From assembly GCA_021397835.1 (NCBI GenBank), contig JAJFZO010000049.1:6453001-6517000 (forward strand): a DNA stretch of 64,000 nucleotides, read 5' to 3'. Below, piece after piece: positions 22,705-35,168 of the stretch. The stretch comes from Moringa oleifera (Eukaryota > Streptophyta > Magnoliopsida > Brassicales > Moringaceae). How positions within the stretch are numbered: the stretch's first letter is position 1; every line of letters starts with the position of its first letter. The notes below the pieces were generated by a model. It ran no database searches. It worked only from the letters and a program-made list of their open reading frames with translations, and was not told the DNA's origin. Position numbers and translations under genes: made by a program.

Positions 22705-24562
22705 ATTATGGGACTGCATGGATAACAATCATAATGGGTAATTGTGGTAAAATAATGAATTAACATTACCTTTCATCACAAAATTTCATGTTTATATGAA
22801 AATTGTTTATTCAGGTGAAGGATCTATTACAAAAAAATGGAGGTAATTGTCGGATTTGGTATTAAAAATTTTTCTCGCTTTAAGAATGTTTGAAATTAAT
22901 AATTTTCTTGTTTTTAGATCACATTTAAAGTTTAAAAATCAAATAAAACTTTTTTTTAATAAAAAAAGATGATCCTTTTTTTTTCTCTCTCTATTTTTTA
23001 ATAATATTATCACTCCCTCCTTTTTTTTTTTTTTTCGCTTTTCTTCCTCACATTTATCTTTTTTTCCTTACTTTTCTCTCTATTCGTCACATTTAAAATG
23101 AAAAGACATCATTGCAAGAGATATTATGCTTTTATTTTCTCTTTAAACTCGATCTTTTCAGTCAATTTTTTCTCAAAATTTTATATTTTAGACGGATTGA
23201 AACAGAAAAAAATAATATTTTGAAACATTCCTTAAATATTATTGTGGATGGTTTTTAATGGATCAAATTCTTTATTAACCTTTCCATGATATTAACAAGT
23301 AATGAGGTAGGTCAAAACCTACAAATTGCTATCCATAGATTTTTGTGTTTTTTCTTTCATTATCTCTTTTAAAATAACTATCTATGAGTTTGAGTACATT
23401 AGATTTTATAAAACTTCTTTTGAATTTGTTTTTATGGGATGTTTGAGTTCTACATTGAACTCAAGTTGGATGAGTTACTTTTAGGGAGCTTTAGTGCTAT
23501 TTGACAACGTAGTGTCATTTACAAATATATTTTTCAAATAAATATTGTTTTATGCACGTTAGTTTGACTATTCTACCAATGCAGTGATTTATTATGCACT
23601 GGCTATATATTATTGTTGATGATAGTGACTTTTGTTTAATGAATAAATGTAGATGGTATGTTTGTATTAATATTTGTATATTGTTAGTTATATGCTGATA
23701 GTTTTAATGATAGTGACTCATTACATTGTAAAATCGTTAATATGTGATAAATTTTTGAACTGACTTAGTATAAATTATAATTGTAATTATATATTATAGT
23801 ATCATAATATATTGTTTGTTTTTATATCAAATTATTACTTTGAAAATAATATGCATTATTATGCACGTTGAACAGTTCTAGAGATTGCCACTGTATTAAT
23901 AAGGAAAGTTTGATCATGACCTAAGATGGATCATAAAATTGGGTAATAGTAATTTCAATGAAAAATGACTTGATGATGATCTGAATTATAGATGCATCAG
24001 TAATGTTATACAAAAAAAAAAAAAAATGGTGATAGTTCGGAAGAGTTGCATATACAACAATTGATTAAGCTCATTAAATCAATTTTGGATGGTGAATGTT
24101 TTAATTATAACATCGAGTTGCACGCTTTGATTAGAATTGCTGACTAAAACCCATTAATGTATCATTAAGTTTATTAATAAGTGTATAATACAATTCTTGT
24201 AAAATTTATAGTGATTATACACAATCTAACAATGACTTAAGGTACTATGAAAATGATTTATTTTAATATTATAGTAACTTAACTAGAAAATAATAATTTA
24301 TTATTACTTGATTGGTATATTAAATAAATTATTAAGTTCATTGCTAAATGGATAACATATTATTTTTGCTTGTAATGTCATAATGTCTTAATGCAAAAAA
24401 TAATAATTTATTATTATTTGGTTGGTTCATGATCAACTTCATGAACCTAACATAGAACATTCAATAATTTCTTCTTCAATTTTAAGAAAACTCAAATAAT
24501 CAATTATATGTGAACAATCATATATGTAAAACTAAAGTAAGTAACAACATATTCACTCAATC

Positions 24563-24630
24563 ATTATATTTATTTAATAAATTATTATATTTGTTTAATA
24601 AGTCATTATACCTAATTAATAAGTCACTAT
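24563..24630. repeat. 21-bp tandem repeat, about 3.2 copies
   Basis: Unit of the form ATTATATTTRTTTAATAARTC at 24563, 24584 and 24605, with a partial fourth copy. The last copy has diverged. Confidence 0.7.
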
Positions 24631-27483
24631 GATCAACTACTTTGTCAATGTGCCAAACTAAACAAATATCAAATAAAGTTGTTGGTGAAATAGGTCATGT
24701 AAAACATAATTGCACTAATAAAAATAAAAAGATGTTTAGATTTAGTAAAAAAAATCACACAAAATAATTGAAAAAATATGATTATGGCTTGTGCTTTCTA
24801 TCAAAATAAGAAAATAAATCAATACAAAACAAGAAATAAGATAATTATAAAATAATTATAAAATAACAAATACAAAAATCCATAGATTTTTTTCAACTAG
24901 ATTCCTTAATCTGTTTGATACCTTCTCAAACACATCATGAGTTATACTTATTTTAACATTTAATTGCTTTTATTTGTTGACCAATTAAGTTATGACATGT
25001 TAACTTTTATTTTTCACACCTTAAATTCTCTAAAAAAAGAAAAAAAATGGAAAGTACAAATTTTATTTGAATCCTCAACAATTACCCAACCCTCTAAATC
25101 ATACACTAAACAAACAATAGATACCATTAGTAATTTTTTTTAATTTTTTTATTATTTTTGATTTTGTAAAGAAAAAAGAAAAGACTAAAAAATAAAAGAA
25201 AATTGTTATTAATAATGAACCCATTCTCATACCCAAGCCTATTTTGAGCCGTTCGACCTAACCCAAATAAATCACATTAAATGTTCAAAAAATACGGATA
25301 ATTTGTCTTTTGGTTCATCATAAGGCATATCATGCCTATCCCATACTCAATTTATACAGTGAATAAGTAAAAATATGATTTTTTTTAACCATCTTTTTTT
25401 AGATGTGGATAAGAGGTAGAGGGAGAAGGAACAGATCCACGAAAAGTATTTGTCGCCAAGATAGAAACTTCCAATGATGAAGGATCAAAAAAGCAACCAG
25501 GATACAAAGAGAATTTTGAAAATTGTATAGATATTATAATAGTGTTATTTTAACAAATTAAACTAAAAATATATAAATTAATAATTTTGAATAATTTTAT
25601 AAATAATAACTAGTAATTTTTTTAAAAAAAATTGCCTAAGAAAACAAGTCTGATACTTAGAATATAAAATGTGTATACATTTTTACTTATATTGGGTATT
25701 TAATTTACAAGTATTAATATTGTGTTGTCATGGCCATGGAGCAAATATTGTCCCTCTAGGGCAAAACCCATCGCTTTTATTGGCAAAACCCTAGTTTTTG
25801 GACAAAAGCCACAAAATTTATGAGAGTATGCTCTATAAAGTATCAAGTCCTATCTGCTAAGAGACACAAGATTCACTCTGGAATAAGAAAAGAAGAAGAA
25901 ATAGAAAAAGCTAGAGAAAGGAAAATAAGGTTATTTCATATGGTTAAAATGGGTGATAGCAAAAAGGAGCTTTTCTTTTTTGCTAATAAAAGACAAAGGT
26001 CATAACATTTGGATAATCTGATTAAAGCATGTAAAGTTAATATTCTGACGTGGATGTGATTTGATGGGAAAGAAATTGAATGTGCATCTCAACTCTTTTC
26101 CAAGTTAACTTTCAAATATTGGTAGAAAAGTTAATGGATGGTGGATCATATTTGCCTGTTATCATGCAAGAGATAGTTTTATATATAAACAAATGCCACT
26201 AAGATACCTTGTACAGCCACTCCTGGAAATGGATAAGATTATCTACCCACGAGAATAGGTGGACAGTGGGTTCAATTGGTCATGAAATGAAAACCTGAAT
26301 ATATCAGATTAAATAAATTAATTAATGCTTGGTGCTGTCGGTCTCTCTCTTTCTTCTCCAAAGGACCATTTGAAAGTGACCCTTTGAGTAATCTATAAGG
26401 GAGAATCAACTTTGTATGTGGCGCATTGGAAGGAGAAATTAAAAAGCTTGGACGGATCAAAGGAAATGTTATCAAATTTGCTCATACTCTCTTCTGTTGG
26501 TTTGATGTAGATGCGTATGGATAAAAAAATGATCTGCACTGTGGTATGCTTTTAGTGGATGCCATAAGGATGTCATGAAAATGATTTTCATAGATGTGAA
26601 ACTGTTTCAATATGAAGCAAAACATGTATTTCCAGTAACCTATTTGCAGAATTGTAAAGGTTTTCTAACTCTGAAGATGATTAAACCAGGACGTTTTCAA
26701 GACAATCAACTAATTTCTAAAAGAGAGTGGATTCAGCTTTCATGATAAGTAAAAGATTTCATTTATCAGAGGCTTGATCTGTGAACTAAATCATTGAAAA
26801 TTATGCTCGGTTTCTGAACATAAAAAACATAACATGATTGCTGTCTGTTTCTTTTAAAGCATACAGGAAATTAGATAAGGGCATCACCAAAGGTAGTCAG
26901 AACTACTGTACAGGTTCTTGATGCAGTAACCAGAAAGGAACGTGCTTGATCTTGCAGCAATGAGTTCAGCTGGCCTGTGGTCGACCAAGAGCTGATGAAA
27001 AGATATGGAGAGTCCGTGAGTTGATGAGAAAGTGAGACACAGAGGGAGGGTTCTTGCAGGGAGAGAAAGAAAGATAGTAGACATTACAGGAGTAAAGCAT
27101 TAATTCTTTAATGGGCTTGTTTGAGGCCAAAGGCGACGTCAGACAGTCACTGCGTGCCATTTCTTCATCACCAAGGTGGGCATAGATCTAGCTCCTGCAG
27201 AAAACCATGGCTAGGCAACCTTAACAAGCAAGTATCAGGTGCTTTAAGAACTTTTGAAGATCCATGGAAGAGAGCCAGGCAGGGAGGCACTCCATGATAT
27301 TAGATTCCTAATGCAGTTCATTACCATATAAAGTTTAGAGGTTTTCTTGTTTTTCCTAAGGAGAAGAAGCCTTTCTTTTTTCTTTTAGATTAGCGAATGA
27401 TGACGAGAGACTGATTCTATTTTATCTTTTTTAAAATCTTAACATATTTTATTCAGAATTGTATATATAAACTCCATTTGAAC

Positions 27484-27526
27484 TCTCTCTCTCTCTCTGT
27501 GTCTCTGTCTCTGTCTCTCTCTTTCT
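27484..27526. repeat. CT-rich imperfect microsatellite
   Basis: CT dinucleotides interrupted by GT pairs (CTCTGTGTCTCTGTCTCTGT pattern). Confidence 0.85.
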
Positions 27527-29183
27527 TTAGTAATGAAAAATGTATTATTTCTTCTTTGTAATAACGTCCCATAACTAATTTTTTAATTTAATTATTATAT
27601 CCATTATTTTCTCTAATTGTTTAACAAAATTTAAAAGGTATTATAAACTGTAATGGGAAATTAACAAAAGTTTACCTTTTTAAATCAAACAAGAATTCTT
27701 TTTACCATCCTACTTTCTCTCAATAAAATGAAAACATATGGATATAAAAAAATAATTATATTTAAATTTTTAAATCAGTTGATTTGGAGAGTTTATTATA
27801 AATCAAATAACTTAAAATTAATATCAAACCTACAAAATATTCCATTTTTTTTTATTTTGAATAAAAAGCTTCCTTCTATCCATGGCAGTACCTTCTATTT
27901 TTTCATATGATTAAAGTAAAATTGAAATTTTTTTAATTTGAATTTTTATGAGGTGATAATCTTAAGAAGTGAAGAAGAAAAAGAAGAAGAAAGATGAAGG
28001 TTTAAGAAGAAGAAATTAATTTTTTTTCCATTTTGGATTACTGTGAATGAAGATGAATGATCAAAGGAAAAAAAAAAAACACAATAACAAAATCATTTTT
28101 GATGTTTCTTTTATATTAAATTAAAAATAAGAAAAAAATTTTAGGAAGGATCTCACCAAATTATTTTTGTTGTATTATAAATTATAATAATATATTATAA
28201 AAATATTAAATTGTAAAAAAATTGAGCAAAAATTATTTAAAATCTTGAGTTTTATTTTTTTCTTACTTTTAAAACGTCTCTAAACAAAGTTAATCTATCA
28301 ATTTGAATCGAACTGAACCCTACCAAAAAATTTAAAATTTAAAAATATTGACACTAGATATCTTTTATAATGAATTTTGATTTAAAGTTTTTTTTATAGA
28401 TTTAAGAAAATATTCAAGCTATCATTACAAAAAAATTTAATATTTTTTGAATACAAAAAAATATTTTTTTAAAAAATTACTATCATAATTTAAAAAATTC
28501 ATAAAAAATAGTTAGTTTAAAATTATATAAATTTGAAGGATAAAATTAAAATGAAGGGTAAAATTTATTTAAGTGATATTTAAATATTTAAATAATAAAA
28601 ATATCATTAATTTTTCAAAATTATTTTTACTAAAAACCAATTCTAATGGATAATTAGTATTTACTTGGAGATATTTTAAAAGGTGGTTTTTGATTAAAGA
28701 GAGAGGATAAAATTCAAAGTTTAAAATAATCTTTACTTAAGACTCAAAAAACTCATGAAATGTCATTAAGTTTATATATTTACTAATAAAAATAATTTTA
28801 AAAAATATACTAATTTTTTTCTAATTGAGTTTGACACGGGCTCATCTTTTAACTAACCTAAATTAAAATCAGTCTGAATATTAAACCCAAGTTAAGATTG
28901 AAACTCAAAAAATCAATCCAGTCCAACTTCACAATATCTCAATTCAAATAACATCGGACCAAACAATCGGGACGAGCTCAACCTAATTAACAGTCCTGAC
29001 TGAAAATCGAGAGTGCCAGTAACCAAGTTAAATATCTAAATCAGTCCCTTTAGAAAGGTGGTTGTCTCTCACTAAGGATTAATCCTACACTTGACCATAA
29101 CATCCAAAATGCTCTTATGCAATCAACTTGCCTTGTGAATCATTAAACAGTACCATATATTCCCCATCGTAAGCACTTTCTCC

Positions 29184-29194
29184 TATATAAATAA
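29184..29194 (+). promoter_or_regulatory. TATA box of the third CLE gene
   Basis: TATATAAATAA, 118 bases before the ATG at 29302. No upstream ATG lies in the inferred leader. Confidence 0.7.
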
Positions 29195-29301
29195 GAGAAC
29201 TTGGTTAGCTACTTCATAATTGTACACTTCAGTCTACTACCCCAGTTTCCTCGAAGAAACCCCCACTTGCATACGCCCTTAGGCTGCTCAACAGGTTAGA
29301 G

Positions 29302-29544
29302 ATGACTAAGCCAACAGTGACAAGCGTGCTGTTAGTGGTTGTCTTCATGGTGCTGGCCATGGATTCTCAGGCTCGAGTCCTTATGTTGAAGGAGAAAGAT
29401 ACTCAGCCTCTTTTACGTAAACTAGGCTTTGATGACTCAAGGCTAGAGTATTACCAGCGTCTTTCTACAGATGTTGGATCGGAAAGGGTAACACCAGCTG
29501 GACCAGATCCTGTACATCATACTTCACCACCCAGTATGCATTAA
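29302..29544 (+). CDS. CLE-family secreted signalling peptide precursor (cluster member 3, divergent peptide)
   Basis: The frame has 80 residues and starts at ATG 29302. Residues 1-24 form a signal peptide (hydrophobic VLLVVVFMVLAM, cleavage likely after Gln-Ala24, before ArgValLeu). The cluster motif is PLLRKLGFDDSRLEYY at residues 36-51. The CLE dodecapeptide RVTPAGPDPVHH occupies residues 62-73 (29485-29520), with a 7-residue tail ending in His. The consensus residues Pro4, Gly6, Pro7, Pro9 and His11 are kept, so it should be a working CLE ligand. Thr3, Ala5 and Val10 set it apart from the usual RLSPGGPDPQHH type, so receptor preference or potency may differ. It sits 8.8 kb after member 2, in the same orientation, with its own TATA box. 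It is likely a tandem duplicate that has diverged. Confidence 0.92.
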   Translation: MTKPTVTSVLLVVVFMVLAMDSQARVLMLKEKDTQPLLRKLGFDDSRLEYYQRLSTDVGSERVTPAGPDPVHHTSPPSMH

Positions 29545-32500
29545 AAGACCGCTTTTATGTGGTTTTTTTTTTTTTGGCTGCAGATGTATTGTCTCTCTTC
29601 TGTATTATGCTTTGCCTGTACTATCTTTCTACCCTTGCCTTTCGTTTTATCCTCTTGCTTCTGTCAAGAGTGGACCAAATAAAAAAGATAGATAAGGGAT
29701 GCAGCCAAGCAAGAGTAGTCATGTTTTTGACCCTTGCCCTACATATGTTATGTAAACTTTCTTTTTTTTCTTTAATCTGCATTTGCTGTGTTTTAAGTAT
29801 CTTCCTTTTTATACATCTTTGATCTCTTTCTCTATTTCTGTCTCCGCTAGAGTAAAAGAAACAATGTATTAAAATTGACATTTCACTATACTAACTGGTT
29901 CTGCTTCAGATTTTGTAGTTGAAAGAATAACATATATGACTAATTTCATATAAAAAATCCTTACAAGGTGGAACTAGAAGAAATGTTACAGGTTTACCGT
30001 CATTTAAACTGCTGGCAAAACTCTTCAAGCTGCCTGGAAAAGGAGCCGGCATTGCAAATTTGCCGGAAGTTTGCTGGCACCAAGCTACCCTATGAAACCT
30101 GTTGTTGGTTCTGATGAACCTCCCATGAAGCGCACATAATGCTGCCTGTAAAAACTCGTGATATTGCCTCTTTAGTTTTATGGAACCCTAGACATGAGGC
30201 ATCACGTTGACGCACCAAAACTAAAGTGTACCAAAATTATAGGCAACACCACAGTCTGTAACATAATCATGTCTCATTTTACTCTTTCCTTATTGCTTAT
30301 CCATCGTTTCTCCTCATTTGAGATTGCTAATATCTTAGTTTTTGGATTCTGTAAATCATGAATATCAAAATATTCAAAAATGAGATATTTCAGGAATCCA
30401 TGGTACACAAAATTACAAATCTTTTTTTTTCCCCTCTGTTTAAGGAGTACTGTAGAATCTCATTAAGATAGAATCTAATGCTTATTGATTTTCACAGGAA
30501 ACAAACAACTGAAAATATATCATTATTTGCTATGATAATGTAATGCCTCTTCACCCATGTCAAATAAATTGCATAGACATTCTTTTACCCATACAGGGAG
30601 AACAATTTTCAAAAACAGCTATTGTCTACTTTCCCTAAAAAAGAATTGTTTACTTTTCGAAAACTATATACATAATTTTGGTCCAACAAAATTTAGTGCA
30701 ACATTTTATATTTAATAAACCTTTTATTTGTAATGTGAGTCATAATTTTCTCTTGCATTGTGACCCATTTAGTTCTAAAATATCATTAGAATAATTAATT
30801 TTAAGATTCTCTACTGATAGACTCTTAGCAGAGAGTGTATTTATAGCTAAGCCATTAACTCTTTTTATTTATCTAATATTGGTTGAAGCCTTTGCTATAC
30901 CTTGACATATGTGCTCTTATGAGGACTAAAAGAATTAAGGACCCACATTTTATTTTACACCTAAAGCTAGCAATCGTATATATTAACTCATAAGTACTTC
31001 ATTCAGAGACGAATATACAAATTCCTCAACAACCAGCTGTCTTAAGGTGTTTGTCCCTTCTTGTTTGGTCGGCTAAAAAACCAATACTTAAACTTTCAAC
31101 TATTATTGGCGGTAGAATTCTTTTGTATTTCAAAAGCATAAATAGAATCCAACATAAGGTAGTGATAAAAAAAGAGTAGTGATTCATTGTTGACAGAAGA
31201 ATAAAATGAATGTTTGGTGGTCTAATGGGATATAAGTTTCAAAGATCTCAATACATATTGAAGGAAAAGAATAATGCCCACACATAGCATTGTCAACTCA
31301 TATGTTTCACTGGCCAAATTAAAGATATGAAAATAAATCAGAAAGCCCTAATGAATTTTGTAACAAAGCTTTAGCAATTCACAAGCCTATGCTCGTTCCA
31401 CTAGCACCGACCTCACATGGATTTTGGTTGATAATTTGGACGTATATGTCATGGATTATGCAAGAAAGTGAAGTTGAGAATCATATTTGATTCTCAAGGA
31501 TTCATAAATCATAATATATATGTTTGGGAATCACATTAATTTTTAATGGAAATTTAACATAGTCTTGTTTGATAATATTGTTTAATCTTAAGTAGCCTAG
31601 AAAATTGTGTATCCAAATAGGTTGACTTTGCACATACTAAGAATACATTCTAATATTGTAAAAATATTAGAAATTGTATTTTGTAAGCCCTTAATAGATG
31701 CATATACTAAAAAATTGTTCTTATATGAAATACATTAAGTTAAGTTTGTAGTGATCTTATTATTGCAAGAACAATAGGATTAGTAAATGATTTTGGTAAG
31801 TTCAATAAAGTTGAAGCTTGAATTCCTTTGCTCAAAAAACATGCATGAACTAGCTTGTTTAATCATAATGAGTTGAACTAATATCAAACCTCAGATATGC
31901 AACGGCAGGCAGACTTAAGCCAGTACCTTTTTGAGAAATTAATAGATGTGTGTTTTCTCTATAGTGAAGTCATTCATGGCCTGATCTCTACACCTTTGTG
32001 TAGAATTAGATAGCTAGGAAAATATGCAGTGGTGTAAGATGAAGAAGCAAATGAGCCAGCTTTAATCAATAGCAGAAACAATACTTGCTAACATGAAATC
32101 ATGTTTTGAATCTCTAAGCTCATATTTCTTAATAGAAGTTACATTAGGCTTGATTAGGTATGGCTTACCTTTGCATATTATTTGCTAAAGGCTTTATTTA
32201 TATATATTAAAAAAAGAAATACCAAACCAAATTATGGGAAAATTATGTGACCAAGCTATCATATTCAACCTCCAAAACTTAGAACATGTACTTAAACAAG
32301 GTTTACTGAATTATATATTTTTCTTTGAATTCATAGATGATAACTCTGAGCTTGGTACTATTGAACATCAATCTGATGCACGTTAGGTGCGCACTTGGTA
32401 TACCGCTTTATATATAATATTGTAGAAAGAAGATTCATTAGAAGTATTATTTTATCGAATCCAACATAGCTTTTGATGCGCAAATTAATTCAACTTTTTT

Positions 32501-34578
32501 GTCTTGTTTTCTCATTTGATAAGGTTGCATGGCAATATTATATATAAGCATCAGAATGAATGTAGCTTCAACTTATCTGATCGGTGGAAACAGTAGAGTT
32601 AGTGCCCATGTTGTGGTTATTGAATTGAAATTAAGTATAATTTCTGAACACTTTCTAAAACTTTGTTTGGCTGATTGACAATCAAATTGATTAATATCAT
32701 TCAACTAATGAGATGGAATACCAAAGCATGTCGCCACCCAAATGATTAATTGTACATTCTTTTCTTCCAAGTGCTCGAATGAATATCTTAAAGTACTGAT
32801 AATCTAAATTGTCAACTAGTGAATATCAAGTAGGTTGATTTACAGGTTTAGTTTTAAATGGATCTTTTTTCCCCCTAAAAAAAAAATAAATACTTATGCC
32901 CTTTTAAGGTGGTATTTAAGAACAAATTAGATTAATACAATTGGCATATGAATCAGTGATGATAATTGTTACTATATCACAAAAGATTATAATAAAAATG
33001 TGAGGAGTACTTGTCATAATCATATGTTGCTGGGTTCGATATTCACTAACAGACTTTTATGGGACATTGATGTGAATCGTATGACATTAAACTAGAAGAA
33101 TATAGTTGTAAACCAAGATATATATTTGCAATGTATATCATCGTGCGTTCATAGTGACTCCTGTAGGGTTTTTAATAGATCTATTGGCGTTTTCTTGGCT
33201 ACGAAATGACTCTAGCTAACTTTTGCATTGTATGTTTCTTCATAATCTTTGTGCTTTTCTCGTGTCTCAGTACATTACCAGCTACATGTTAATGCATGCC
33301 AAGGCACATGCGCAATATCTTTCTGCTTTTATTCACATGAACCACACTAGCTGATCTAAAATAGGGTTACTATACCTTACGTGGAGCCACGCTTCTTGGG
33401 TAGAAAATGAGATCATTTATGCAGCTCTCAAAGTTGATCCATGGATCCATCCATATATTAAATTCGCTGCCGCCGCTGCATTATAAACTGTCTTGTTAAT
33501 TATGATTAAACAAAGCTTCCTAAAGCTAAACCTAGTATGTGAGGTGCCCCATTAAGCGTGAGAAGGGATAGCTCAAGCTTTCCAAATGGGGCATGAAGTT
33601 TTGAATATTTTCCTTGTCGGGCATATTCAATGATTAAAAGGAAAGGGAACTCAAAGGATATAACTCCAGCGTTTACAGTAAAAACAAAGTGTGCGATGAA
33701 TTAAAAAATTAAAGAGCATCCTTTCTGCTTTATAGTCAAAAAGTTGTAATGTCCATTTGCAATGGATCTTTAAGAGTAGCCAACTGCCAAAACTTCGACC
33801 AAAAATTTGCGTAGGATTTCCATTAAGTGCACTAAATTGACCACATACCTCAAATGAATCATAGCTAGCATTACGGTTCAAATCTTTTCTTTTTGTAAAG
33901 AAAAGAGTAAAGAATTCATAGTATTTTATTAGAAATTTCAAGTTTTCACAAACTATGGAGACTTTCTGGTCATCCCCAATCAAGCCTAGAAAGTTGGCTG
34001 GATACACCACTTGTAAGCTTCCCTGATCTTTACTAGCTAAACTGTAGTCAAGAAATTAATGACGACCAAATTGTCAAATTAAGAAGAAAAGAATAGAAAA
34101 TAAAAGATAAAATCAGTCACAGCAGGGTAAACTAAAGAAAATTTTAGGAATCATCAAATGACAGAGATTGAAAATTGTATAGATTAAGTGCAGTCCAACA
34201 GGCGCACCTTCTGACAAGATAGATTTAGTACTTTAGCTCACCTGTCTGATGTCTCCACCTCAGCATGATATGTAGACAAGAACATGTTAGTTGGATAATC
34301 ATATATCTATGGAGAGAGATAAAGAGAAGAAAGGTATAATTAAGGAAGGAGAGATCGTTAGGATATACTTGTTTATACCCATAGCCATGTGGATTATTTG
34401 TCAGACATGCGTGAAAAGCAGCATATGTTCATTAGAGAGAAGACAATCCTGCAAATTTTAGTATATTCGCTGACGTTTAACGCGGCTTTGTATTTTATTC
34501 TACGGGTTCTTGATTTAATTAAAGTGGAATTGCCGCCTAACAGTTTTGATAAGACAATGCAACCCCACATTAATTTCA

Positions 34579-34625
<47 letters not shown>

Positions 34626-34780
34626 AGCTTTAATAAAGATGAGAGAACAAGCTAATGGAGAACAAATACACAAAACACATAGACCTCCGTTTGTGTGCAG
34701 CACACAACAATATGAACTGGAATGTCTTTTGGTGTTCCTCTCTGATCATGTTCTCTCCACTAACATAACCACGAAAGTTT
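29545..34780. other. 3' flank and intergenic DNA between CLE members 3 and 4
   Basis: 3' untranslated sequence, then AT-rich DNA. A stable-looking hairpin lies at 30157-30205 (CGTGATATTGCCTC pairing with GAGGCATCACG, with a 3-base bulge and 24-base loop). Open frames at 33651-34010 (minus; GTG start) and 34389-34655 have no family features and were not called. Confidence 0.5.
34585..34618. repeat. (AG)n microsatellite
   Basis: About 17 uninterrupted AG units, about 170 bases upstream of the TATA box of CLE member 4, so within its likely promoter. Confidence 0.95.
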
Positions 34781-34791
34781 GTCTTTCGAGC

Positions 34792-34800
34792 TATATATAA
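34792..34800 (+). promoter_or_regulatory. TATA box of the fourth CLE gene
   Basis: TATATATAA. With the usual spacing of about 30 bases, transcription would start near 34825-34832. That is downstream of the first in-frame ATG (34818) and upstream of the second (34914), which decides the start. Confidence 0.7.
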
Positions 34801-34913
34801 TTGGCAAATTTTGCTAAATGTTAGCATTCCTCACTCTCTCCATAACAGCTTATCTCTGTATATTAATTCCTATTCTTCAGCTGCCTCCCGTAACTTCTCT
34901 ATCTAGTACTTTC

Positions 34914-35168
34914 ATGGCTAATTCAGCGGTTTACAAAACAGCATTGATGATTCTTGTTGTCTTGTTCTCAGTCCTGATGGTGAGCTCCCAGGCACGAATA
35001 CTTCACGGAGACCAAGCAATGCAAAAGAATACTGACAGCCGAGGTCTTTTGCATGAACTAGGTTTTGATCTCTCCAAGCTTCAGAACTATCAAGGGATGT
35101 CGACGAATAGTAATGCAGGCACTGCTAGGGTCTCACCTGCAGGACCAGATCCTCAGCATCATTTCTAA
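34914..35168 (+). CDS. CLE-family secreted signalling peptide precursor (cluster member 4)
   Basis: I start at ATG 34914, giving 84 residues. The in-frame ATG at 34818 would add 32 residues but lies only 18 bases past the TATA box, before the expected transcription start, and would place an extra hydrophobic segment ahead of a normal signal peptide. Residues 1-27 are the signal peptide (LMILVVLFSVLMV core, cleavage likely after Ser-Gln-Ala27, before ArgIleLeu). The cluster motif GLLHELGFDLSKLQNY is at residues 44-59 and is very like that of Arabidopsis CLE5/CLE6 as I remember them. The CLE dodecapeptide RVSPAGPDPQHH is at residues 72-83 (35127-35162), followed by a single Phe. All key consensus residues are kept; Ala5 replaces the usual Gly. 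It is the last member of the cluster, with transposon-derived DNA beginning about 1.1 kb downstream. Confidence 0.9.
   Translation: MANSAVYKTALMILVVLFSVLMVSSQARILHGDQAMQKNTDSRGLLHELGFDLSKLQNYQGMSTNSNAGTARVSPAGPDPQHHF

Larger units (their letters stand above)
22376..29180. other. Long AT-rich intergenic region, no gene recognised
   Basis: Nearly 7 kb without a supported gene. It includes T-rich low-complexity DNA around 22900-23060, short tandem repeats at 24563-24630, two similar AATAATAATTTATTATTA segments about 108 bases apart (about 24290 and 24398), and a relatively less AT-rich block at 25740-27300 whose open frames are short and unrecognised. Old transposon debris is likely but could not be assigned. 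Confidence 0.5.

Noticed and set aside
29559..29881. Hydrophobic frames on both strands just after the third CLE gene
   Set aside because: They fall in T-rich 3' untranslated sequence; hydrophobicity follows from base composition.
33020..33050. Sequence resembling a tRNA T-arm (GGGTTCGATATTC)
   Set aside because: No matching acceptor, D or anticodon arms upstream; not a tRNA.
33651..34010. 119-codon minus-strand frame
   Set aside because: It begins at GTG, not ATG, has no family features, and lies in AT-rich intergenic DNA.
34389..34827. Arg/Glu-rich and Ser/Leu-rich frames over the AG microsatellite
   Set aside because: They are translations of the dinucleotide repeat and overlap the CLE promoter.
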